This document shows, piece by piece, positions 1 through 4,966 of a stretch of 6,270 nucleotides of DNA. The notes beneath the pieces are model-generated. The model was not told the DNA's origin and did not search any database. It saw only the letters and a program-made list of their open reading frames with translations. Every line of letters starts with the position of its first letter. Within the stretch, counting starts at the first letter, position 1. Source of the DNA: Acidobacteriota bacterium (lineage in GTDB: Bacteria; Planctomycetota; Phycisphaerae; WQYP01; JAJZKJ01); contig JAJZKJ010000139.1 of NCBI GenBank assembly GCA_021804195.1, positions 1-6,270 of the forward strand. Reading direction: 5' to 3'. Both the position numbers and the translations under genes were made by a program.

Positions 1-20
1 CAAGTCATAATTTGTGGTTT

Positions 21-911
21 ATGTTTCAGGGAACCTTTACCGCGCTGGTCACCCCCTTCCAGGACCGATCCCCATCGGGATTCGACCGGCGCGCCTTGGA
101 AAAACAGATCGCTTTTCAAGCCGGCCACGGCGTGCGGGGAATCGTGCCGGTCGGCACCACCGGCGAATGCCCGACGGTTTCACACGAGGAACACCACGAA
201 GTGGTGGAAGTTGCGGTTGGCGCGGCGCGCGGCACCGGCCTGAAGGTAATCGCCGGCACCGGCTCCAACAGCACCGACGAGGCGCTGGCTCTGACGCGCC
301 ACGCTCGCAAGGCGGGAGCGGACGGCGCGCTGATGGTCAATCCTTATTACAACAAACCAACGCAGGAAGGCCTGTACCGGCATTTCAAGACGGTGGCGCA
401 GGCTGTGGACATTCCCATTGTCTTATACAATATTCCGGGGCGCACCAATGTAACGATGACGGTCGCGACGATGTGCCGACTGACGAAAGATTGCCCGAAC
501 ATCGTGGCAATCAAGGATGCGGCGGGGAATCTCGACTTGACCAGCGAGGCTGTGGCCGCCGGCTTGCATATTCTTTCCGGCGACGATTCTCTCACCTTGC
601 CTATGATCGCCGTAGGCGCCAAAGGCGTCATCAGTGTGGCGTCGAACATCGTACCCGATCAGGTACGCGGGCTGGTGGACGCGGCGCTGGCCGGCGATAT
701 TGCCACGGCGCGGGGGCTGCACCTGCGGCTTTTCGCCCTGTGCAAGGCCCTGTTTGTCGAAACCAATCCCATTCCGATCAAAACCGCCATGGCGATGCTC
801 GGTCGCGACAGCGGTGCACTTCGGCTGCCGCTGTGCGAAGCGTCATCCGAGAGCCGCCGGATCATCCGCGGCGCGCTGGTACAGGCCGGGCTGAGTCCCA
901 TTTCGTCTTAG
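21..911 (+). CDS. dapA: 4-hydroxy-tetrahydrodipicolinate synthase (DapA)
   Basis: DapA condenses pyruvate with aspartate semialdehyde, the first committed step of lysine and meso-diaminopimelate synthesis in the cytoplasm. The 296-residue product has the usual family length and the marks of a class I aldolase TIM barrel. Counting from ATG 21, these are GTTGE at 45-49 (pyruvate-binding threonines), NPYYNKPTQEG at 107-117, YNIPGR at 136-141 (the proton-relay tyrosine and the substrate-binding arginine), the Schiff-base lysine K165 in AIKDAAGN, and GAKGVIS at 199-205. A TTG three codons upstream (12) could also start the frame, but ATG 21 gives the normal family N-terminus MFxGTFTALVTPF. No Shine-Dalgarno sequence is visible in the 20 bases available upstream. 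The next gene begins 90 bases downstream on the same strand. Identification is firm. DapA-like lyases such as NanA are less likely because the motifs fit the synthase throughout. Confidence 0.95.
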   Translation: MFQGTFTALVTPFQDRSPSGFDRRALEKQIAFQAGHGVRGIVPVGTTGECPTVSHEEHHEVVEVAVGAARGTGLKVIAGTGSNSTDEALALTRHARKAGADGALMVNPYYNKPTQEGLYRHFKTVAQAVDIPIVLYNIPGRTNVTMTVATMCRLTKDCPNIVAIKDAAGNLDLTSEAVAAGLHILSGDDSLTLPMIAVGAKGVISVASNIVPDQVRGLVDAALAGDIATARGLHLRLFALCKALFVETNPIPIKTAMAMLGRDSGALRLPLCEASSESRRIIRGALVQAGLSPISS

Positions 912-1001
912 CGCCTGTTGGGAAAGTTGCAAGAGCATTGGCGCCTCCGGCAGAGAATAACAACGGGAACCGCCGCAACATTTTCATAAGGAAAAAGCAT
1001 C

Positions 1002-1442
1002 ATGCCTACGCTCGCCGAAAACTCGACGCGCCCGCGGAATATCGCGCTGCTGTTGATACGCCTGATTATTGCGACCATTTTTCTCTACCATGGTTCGCAG
1101 AAGCTTTTCGGAGCTTTCGGCGGCGGCGGCATTCACGGCACAGCCCAGACTTTTAGCCGGATGGGCATTCCCCACCCGCTGATCAGCGCGATACTCAGCG
1201 GCTGCGCCGAGTTTTTCGGCGGGCTGATATTCCTTGCAGGGACCGGCTTGCGGATCATGGCCATCCCCCTGGCCGTCAACATGCTGGTGGCCACCATCGT
1301 AACCGGCCGGCACGGCTTTAGCGCCATGAATAACGGTTGCGAATACCCATTGAGCCTGCTGGTGGTAATTATTGCCATGGCGTTGCTGGGACCCGGTAAA
1401 TGGACGCTGCGATTCCGGCACACCGAGAAGGCCGCTGCGTGA
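1002..1442 (+). CDS. DoxX-family integral membrane protein
   Basis: The 146-residue product fits the DoxX family, small four-helix inner-membrane proteins. Members have been linked to thiosulfate:quinone oxidoreductase, to redox or oxidative-stress complexes, or have no known job. Hydrophobic segments lie at about 13-35, 63-80, 84-102 and 116-131. The family signature after helix 1, H30-G-S-Q-K34-LFG, is present, as is a polar, glycine-rich loop before helix 2 (GAFGGGGIHGTAQTF). The start is supported by AAGGA at 988-992, nine bases before ATG 1002. It follows dapA by 90 bases with no clear terminator, so co-transcription is possible, though no functional link is evident. Family assignment is good. 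Substrate and partner cannot be read from the sequence, and no DoxD or thioredoxin-like partner is seen nearby. Confidence 0.88.
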   Translation: MPTLAENSTRPRNIALLLIRLIIATIFLYHGSQKLFGAFGGGGIHGTAQTFSRMGIPHPLISAILSGCAEFFGGLIFLAGTGLRIMAIPLAVNMLVATIVTGRHGFSAMNNGCEYPLSLLVVIIAMALLGPGKWTLRFRHTEKAAA

Positions 1443-1474
1443 TCCCGGCGCGCCAGGGGCGCCGCTTCAAGACG

Positions 1475-1583
1475 CGGGCCGCCGCAGCGGCCCGGCATCG
1501 CGCGGGACGGAACGAGGCACATTCCATGTGCCGGCGAACACAGCGGTGACGTTCACCGGCGCAAATTCCCGGCTTGGCGCCGG
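1475..1583. other. Cluster of inverted repeats in the gap after the DoxX gene
   Basis: The 344 bases between the DoxX stop (1442) and the next start (1787) hold no convincing gene but several perfect or near-perfect stems. Stem A is 1475-1482 with 1487-1494 (8 bp, loop CGCA). Stem B is 1516-1522 with 1526-1532 (7 bp, GGCACAT/ATGTGCC, loop TCC). Stem C is 1530-1539 with 1551-1560 (9 of 10 pairs, one C-A mismatch). Stem D is 1556-1562 with 1577-1583 (7 bp, CCGGCGC/GCGCCGG). B overlaps C and C overlaps D, so C excludes both. No T-tract follows any stem, so they are not standard intrinsic terminators. They could be a Rho-independent-like 3' end, a structured RNA, or by-products of GC-rich DNA. 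The pairing was read directly from the sequence; any function is open. Confidence 0.4.
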
Positions 1584-1635
1584 CCAGTACACGAGTAGAA
1601 CATCCGCTGGTGGGGCGTAACGGTCCCCGGCTCCC

Positions 1636-1650
1636 TCCGGCATATCCGGA
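1636..1650. repeat. Small inverted repeat TCCGG-5-CCGGA
   Basis: A 5-bp perfect stem (1636-1640 with 1646-1650, loop CATAT) lies between the large hairpin cluster and the STAS promoter. It is short enough to be chance. It is recorded because it continues the run of inverted repeats in this gap. Confidence 0.25.
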
Positions 1651-1683
1651 TTGCGAAAAAGCTTCAGAAAAATCCCGGGAACA

Positions 1684-1711
1684 TTGACAGTTCAAAGTCA
1701 ACGTATATGAT
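1684..1711 (+). promoter_or_regulatory. Sigma-70-type promoter for the STAS gene
   Basis: A perfect -35 box TTGACA (1684-1689) is followed after 16 bases by TATGAT (1706-1711), five of six matches to the -10 consensus. Transcription would start near 1718, leaving a leader of about 70 bases before ATG 1787. It stands out against a GC-rich background. It implies that the STAS gene has its own housekeeping promoter and does not depend on read-through from the DoxX gene. Confidence 0.7.
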
Positions 1712-1774
1712 TAAATTGCATGGCTCGTACGATGCAACTCCACGGTTTCGCCAGAGTTGGCCGTGGTTGAATTC

Positions 1775-1778
1775 GGAG
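1775..1778 (+). promoter_or_regulatory. Ribosome binding site deciding the STAS start
   Basis: GGAG lies eight bases before ATG 1787. This favours that start over the in-frame TTG at 1757, which would add ten residues unlike the N-terminus of STAS proteins. Confidence 0.7.
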
Positions 1779-1786
1779 ATTTATTC

Positions 1787-2170
1787 ATGCAACAGGATGC
1801 CGCACACCTGAAAGTCACCCGCGATGGCGAAATCCTGCAGGTGGAGTTCACCAGCCGGAAAATTCTCGATGAAGGCAACATCGCGGAGATCGGCGATGCG
1901 CTCGGCGCGCTGATCGAAGGCGAGCGTCGTCCGAGGCTTATCATTTCTTTTGCCGGAGTGGATCATCTTTCTTCGGCCGCCCTGGGAACCCTGATCATGG
2001 CGAATAATAAAATTCAGGGTCGCGAAGGCCAGTTGCGGCTTTGCGACATTGCTCCCCAAATCTACGAAGTTTTTCTGATAACAAAACTTAATAAACTATT
2101 CCACATTTATCCGACAATTAAGGCGGCCAGAGAGAGCTTGCAAAACCAGGGGCGCCCGCCGTTTGTTTAA
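1787..2170 (+). CDS. STAS-domain anti-sigma factor antagonist (RsbV/SpoIIAA-like)
   Basis: The 127-residue product is essentially one STAS domain. In partner switching, the unphosphorylated antagonist binds a kinase/anti-sigma protein and frees its target; phosphorylation on a serine by that kinase turns it off. The core strand RPRLIISFAGVDH (48-60) leads into the switch motif L61-S-S-A-A-L-G67. Aligned without gaps to SpoIIAA D57-S58-S59-G-L-G, S63 falls on the phosphoacceptor Ser58, while the preceding aspartate is replaced by S62 and the first glycine by A65. The C-terminal helix LITKLNKLFHIYPTIKAA (97-114) is typical of the family. ATG 1787 is chosen for its ribosome binding site. The next gene downstream encodes the matching type of HATPase, which supports a regulatory pair. 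The downstream output (sigma factor, cyclase or other target) is not visible. Confidence 0.88.
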   Translation: MQQDAAHLKVTRDGEILQVEFTSRKILDEGNIAEIGDALGALIEGERRPRLIISFAGVDHLSSAALGTLIMANNKIQGREGQLRLCDIAPQIYEVFLITKLNKLFHIYPTIKAARESLQNQGRPPFV

Positions 2171-2193
2171 CGGTCGGGCCATCCGTGGTTATT

Positions 2194-2218
2194 ACGGCGC
2201 CATGGATCGGGGTGCCGT
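2194..2218 (+). terminator. Possible weak terminator after the STAS gene
   Basis: An 8-bp stem with one G-U pair (2194-2201 with 2211-2218, nine-base loop) lies 24 bases after the STAS stop. Only three T bases (2218-2220) follow, so intrinsic termination would be weak. It may merely lower read-through into the HATPase gene, or be chance. Confidence 0.25.
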
Positions 2219-2305
2219 TTGGGTCCTATAAATGGGCATGGACGTCCGTCGCGCCAAGGGAGTTGGCGTGTTCTTTTATATTTTAGTTCGAAATACGGGC
2301 GATCT

Positions 2306-2812
2306 ATGAAACATATGCAAATCCAAGGTAAGTGCAAGCAGAATGGCCAAGCAGGCCTCCCACCCACCAGTGGGCATTGGTGCGGCTTGGAAATTCCGAG
2401 CACCTTAAGCCGTATTCCGGAGGTGGAAGAGGCCATTCTCCGTCAATGCGAAAAATTTTCTTATACAGATCGCGATCTATTCGCCCTTAAACTGGCCCTG
2501 GACGAGGCCATCGCCAATGCCGTCAAACATGGCAATAAGATGGACCGCCATAAGAGCGTTCATATCAAGTACCGCGTAACCTCCCGGCGGGTGGATGTGG
2601 TCGTGGGGGATGAGGGTCCGGGTTTCAACCCGGCCAATCTACCCGATCCCACCGATGATGGCCGACTGGATTGCCCCGGCGGGCGCGGCATTCTTTTGAT
2701 GCGGGCTTTCATGAATAACGTAGTTTACAACCCCTCCGGCAACTCCGTTACACTGACTAAATTCAACGAATCCCCCCGCCGATTTGTCTCCCGCAATGTG
2801 GCCTTTGGCTGA
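2306..2812 (+). CDS. RsbW/SpoIIAB-like ATP-binding protein (anti-sigma factor kinase type)
   Basis: The 168-residue product has a GHKL-type HATPase fold of the small RsbW class: proteins that bind and inhibit a target and phosphorylate a STAS antagonist. From ATG 2306, the N-box is ALDEAIANAVKHGN (64-77), with the catalytic-type E67 and the Mg-coordinating N71. The G1 box is GDEGPGFNP (101-109), and the G2 region is GGRGILLMRAFM (125-136). All nucleotide-binding elements look intact. The start is uncertain: ATG 2306 lacks a good Shine-Dalgarno sequence, ATG 2315 is next, and a TTG at 2219 would add an unconvincing arginine-rich extension. The conserved domain begins near residue 28, so none of these choices affects it. 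The STAS gene ends 135 bases upstream on the same strand, which makes the pair likely partners. The convergent rsmE gene ends 11 bases beyond the stop. Confidence 0.88.
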   Translation: MKHMQIQGKCKQNGQAGLPPTSGHWCGLEIPSTLSRIPEVEEAILRQCEKFSYTDRDLFALKLALDEAIANAVKHGNKMDRHKSVHIKYRVTSRRVDVVVGDEGPGFNPANLPDPTDDGRLDCPGGRGILLMRAFMNNVVYNPSGNSVTLTKFNESPRRFVSRNVAFG

Positions 2813-2826
2813 TAATTATATTATCA
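2810..2826. repeat. Palindrome joining two convergent gene ends
   Basis: TGATAATTATATTATCA is a perfect inverted repeat with 7-bp arms and a 3-base centre. The plus strand reads the HATPase stop TGA then TAA in frame. The minus strand reads the rsmE stop TGA then TAA in frame. Both genes therefore end in tandem stops supplied by a single palindrome. The stem is all A/T apart from one G-C pair per arm, so it is too weak for a strong terminator. Confidence 0.6.
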
Positions 2827-3615
2827 CAATACTGCCGTTTTATCGTGTCCATGACCGGTTTCTTCCGCAATCACCCCGGCAATGATCGCCGCGCACGCCA
2901 GCGCCGCCGTTTCCACCCGCAAAATATTATCGGCCAAACGTACCGGCATCGCTTCCGGTATAGCACCCAGCAGATCCTGTTCCCGGCGGCTGAATCCTCC
3001 CTCCGGGCCAATCAACGCCATGAGTGCAAATGGCCCGCCGGCGCGTTCGGCCAGTAAAGGATATAGTTGCTTGATGACCCAGTCCGAAAGCGACCGAGGA
3101 GCGCGAGGATTCGCCCAAAGGATAGTCTTTTTTGCCGTTTGAAACTCTTCCAGAGCCGCGGAAAACTCCGTGAGGGGATCGATCCGCAGCACGTAATTCC
3201 GCCCGCATTGCTTGGCCGATTCAATCGCCAACGACCGCCAGCGCTTCATTTTTTCCCCCGCCGCCTGCGGTCGTACAATACTATGCTGGCAGTTCAACCA
3301 GATCAGCCGCGACACGCCCAACTGACTGGCCTGCTCGATCAACGTCGCGGCGCGATCCACCTTCGGAACCGCGCAAGCGATCGTGATATCCACCAGCGGC
3401 GGCCGATCGTGACGGATCGGCCCGCTGATCTGGCAGAGAGCCTTCCCCTGGATAGACAAGAACGTTCCCGGAGCCGAGGCGCCACGCCCATCAAAAACGA
3501 TTATGCTCCGCCCCCGCTTTACTCGCAGGACATGCAAGGCGTGATGCGCCTGATCTTCCGGTAAATCGCACTGACCGGGAGAAAGCTCGGGTACGTAGAA
3601 CCGTAGCGGATGCAT
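2824..3615 (-). CDS. rsmE: 16S rRNA (uracil-1498-N3)-methyltransferase (RsmE)
   Basis: RsmE uses S-adenosylmethionine to methylate N3 of U1498 in 16S rRNA, late in 30S assembly. The 263-residue product is close to the usual family length. The N-terminal PUA-like part runs from MHPLRFYV, with DQAHHALHVLRVKRG (21-35) and FDGRG (41-45). The SPOUT methyltransferase part holds AVPKVDRAATLIEQASQLGV (82-101), RWRSLAIESAKQCGR (125-139), the SAM-site loop GPEGGFS (203-209) and the knot motif ADNILRVETAA (228-238). The open frame continues upstream to 3783, but only through low-complexity sequence that overlaps the preceding gene; ATG 3615 gives the standard N-terminus. It lies 28 bases after the stop of the upstream unknown gene and is probably the last gene of that operon. 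The usual neighbour prmA is not in the window. Confidence 0.93.
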   Translation of the reverse strand: MHPLRFYVPELSPGQCDLPEDQAHHALHVLRVKRGRSIIVFDGRGASAPGTFLSIQGKALCQISGPIRHDRPPLVDITIACAVPKVDRAATLIEQASQLGVSRLIWLNCQHSIVRPQAAGEKMKRWRSLAIESAKQCGRNYVLRIDPLTEFSAALEEFQTAKKTILWANPRAPRSLSDWVIKQLYPLLAERAGGPFALMALIGPEGGFSRREQDLLGAIPEAMPVRLADNILRVETAALACAAIIAGVIAEETGHGHDKTAVL

Positions 3616-3633
3616 GTTACGTCGCTTCAATTG

Positions 3634-3657
3634 ATCCCGATGGCTATCGGGAATGCC
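3634..3657. repeat. Dispersed short repeat, copy 1, with internal hairpin
   Basis: TCCCGAT (3635-3641) and ATCGGGA (3646-3652) form a perfect 7-bp stem around a 4-base loop, followed by GGAATGCC-type sequence. It spans the stop codon of the unknown gene (3644-3646) and the short gap before rsmE. A related element lies about 600 bases away at 4223-4256. The block ATCCCGAT, then 6-7 bases, then GGAATGCC is shared in direct orientation. Confidence 0.45.
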
Positions 3658-4273
3658 TGGCGCCCGGGGCGCTGGGCCCGCCGGCTGCCGCGGGGCGGGT
3701 GGTCGCCGCCGGCATTCGCCGGGTGGTGAGCATAATAGTGGCCACGATGCCGATGATGAGCACAATCGCCGCCGCCACGACAAACCGCGTCCAGGGAGAA
3801 AGGTTCAACCCTTCGATCGATTCCTCATCCGCGATATTTTTTTTTCGCGGCGCCAGCAATGGATCATAAGCAAGCATGGATTGTTCCACCACGCCGCCCA
3901 GACGGGCCGCCTCAATCTGTACAGCCGCGACCAGGCGAGCCCAGATATCGGCCGGCATCGCCATCGGTTCGGGCGCCGGCAATACCGGCTGGCCTGTCTG
4001 TTCCCGGATGTATCGCCCCACCAGATCGGCCAGATCATTTTCCGGCGTGGCCTCTTGTACGTAGGTGCGGTAAGCCCGCCGAACCGCATGTTGCAGAATA
4101 GTTTCAACCTGGGACGGGACGCCGGCGGCGCTGGCCTGCGCGTAAATCACATCGCGCCGCGGATCGAGCATTTCGATAAATCGACAGCTTGCGGATTCAA
4201 TCATCTTGAACGGTCCGGATAATCCCGATAGCCATCCCGATTTCGATTGGAATGCCGCGTCGCTTCCGGCCAT
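3644..4273 (-). CDS. Unrecognised protein with one C-terminal membrane segment
   Basis: I do not recognise the family. The 209-residue reading begins at ATG 4273, immediately after the TGA of the TPR gene (TGA-ATG junction, zero gap), which would allow translational coupling. A second start, ATG 4204, gives 186 residues and may be the true one, because the first 23 codons lie largely in a dispersed repeat. Neither has a clear ribosome binding site. The protein has a mostly soluble, helical part (24-160) with an alanine- and proline-rich break (97-108). One strong membrane helix follows at about 163-183, then RR and a short Ala/Pro-rich tail. The stretch SQVETILQHAVRRAYRTYV (54-72) faintly recalls sigma-70 region 2, but this is a visual impression only. 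It sits between the TPR lipoprotein gene and rsmE in a probable operon. A small inner-membrane-anchored accessory protein is a reasonable guess. Confidence 0.65.
   Translation of the reverse strand: MAGSDAAFQSKSGWLSGLSGPFKMIESASCRFIEMLDPRRDVIYAQASAAGVPSQVETILQHAVRRAYRTYVQEATPENDLADLVGRYIREQTGQPVLPAPEPMAMPADIWARLVAAVQIEAARLGGVVEQSMLAYDPLLAPRKKNIADEESIEGLNLSPWTRFVVAAAIVLIIGIVATIMLTTRRMPAATTRPAAAGGPSAPGARHSR
4223..4256. repeat. Dispersed short repeat, copy 2
   Basis: TCCCGAT occurs twice here (4223-4229 and 4235-4241), separated by AGCCA, and is followed by TGGAATGCC. The 14-base string TCCCGATAGCCATC (4223-4236) recurs on the opposite strand at 3652-3639. The block 4234-4256 also matches 3634-3657 in direct orientation apart from its middle. 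It lies at the junction of the TPR gene and the unknown gene, which suggests spacer DNA rather than code. Confidence 0.45.
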
Positions 4274-4966
4274 TCATGGTGCGGTTGCCGGCGCGGCCGG
4301 CGGCGCGGTCAGCGCATCGGAAATTGTCGCCCCGTCCGCGCTCAAAAGTTTTACCAGACCCGGCGTGGTCGGCGCCAGACGATAAGCCTGCTCGTAATAC
4401 CCCACCGCCCGCTTCCGGTGCCCGATGCGGTCGAAAAACTTTCCGACCGCGATCAGCGCGGCCGGATCATTGGGCGCCATCGCGGCGGCCTTCATATAAT
4501 TCACACGCGCATCATCCAGATCGCCGAGTCGCGCGTAAAACCGCGCCACGCGCAGCCGGTCGCCCACCCGTCCGGTCAAGGCGGCAATGCGCTCGAGCGT
4601 GTTCATTGCTTCATTGGGTTTACCTTCCTTGATGTAGGCTTGCGCCAGCGCGCTCTTGGCCTGGCCATAGTTCGGATTCGTCTGCAACGCCAGTTTGTAA
4701 TGGTAAATCGCCTGCTCATAACGGCCGAGCATGTAATCGGCGGCGCCGGCGTAATAGTTGCCGTGCGGCTCGGACTGATTGTAATTCAACGCATCGTCGA
4801 ATTTCCGCACGGCCGCCTGATAGTGGCCCTGGTGGTAAAGGCGCAACCCTTCGTTACGCAACCGCAGGGCCGGCGATTCGCAGCCCGCCAAAAACAGCAT
4901 GCCAATGGCGGCCAGAAGCAAGACCGGCCTGGCTACGCGCCCGCGACGCCTATGTTTCAAACTCAT
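4274..4966 (-). CDS. TPR-repeat lipoprotein
   Basis: The 230-residue product opens with a lipoprotein signal peptide: basic n-region MSLKHRRRGRVAR, hydrophobic core to residue 25, then the lipobox L26-A-G-C29. C29 should be lipidated after cleavage. Residue +2 is Glu, not Asp, which in proteobacterial rules would not retain it in the inner membrane. About five tetratricopeptide-like repeats follow, roughly at 32-65, 67-100, 101-134, 135-166 and 167-200; the clearest is YYAGAADYMLGRYEQAIYHY (71-90). An Ala/Pro-rich tail (221-230) ends the protein. TPRs are scaffolds for protein contacts, so a periplasmic or envelope assembly role is inferred; PilF/PilW- or NlpI-like proteins are similar in design. 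ATG 4966 is chosen for its ribosome binding site and signal peptide; the open frame continues to 5224 only through non-protein-like sequence. It is the first gene of the probable operon with the unknown gene and rsmE. Confidence 0.88.
   Translation of the reverse strand: MSLKHRRRGRVARPVLLLAAIGMLFLAGCESPALRLRNEGLRLYHQGHYQAAVRKFDDALNYNQSEPHGNYYAGAADYMLGRYEQAIYHYKLALQTNPNYGQAKSALAQAYIKEGKPNEAMNTLERIAALTGRVGDRLRVARFYARLGDLDDARVNYMKAAAMAPNDPAALIAVGKFFDRIGHRKRAVGYYEQAYRLAPTTPGLVKLLSADGATISDALTAPPAAPATAP

Noticed and set aside
74..81. ATCGGGAT in dapA as a third copy of the dispersed repeat
   Set aside because: It lies in coding sequence, shares only the heptamer core, and lacks the flanking GGAATGCC block.
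911..944. GCGCC and GGCGC as a terminator after dapA
   Set aside because: Five-base arms with a loop of about 24 bases and no T-tract are not convincing in GC-rich DNA.
14..1156. Long open frame (380 codons) over dapA
   Set aside because: It is a shifted frame of dapA; its arginine- and glycine-rich composition is that of GC-rich shadow sequence, and dapA's catalytic motifs are intact in the other frame.
1369..1701. Open frames in the gap after the DoxX gene on either strand (also 1372-1620 plus)
   Set aside because: Both overlap the DoxX gene, are rich in Arg, Cys and Gly, lack ribosome binding sites, and run through the hairpin cluster.
2227..2282. TATAAA (2227) and TATATT (2277) as -10 boxes for the HATPase gene
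   Set aside because: No acceptable -35 box lies 15-19 bases upstream of either; the nearest TTGGCG (2263) is only eight bases from TATATT.
3067..3564. Plus-strand open frame opposite rsmE
   Set aside because: It is antisense to the conserved core of rsmE and rich in Arg and Pro, as expected from a shadow frame.
3653..4222. Plus-strand open frame opposite the unknown membrane protein
   Set aside because: Its Arg/His/Gly-rich composition is typical of a shadow frame. The minus-strand frame has a real membrane helix and an operon context.
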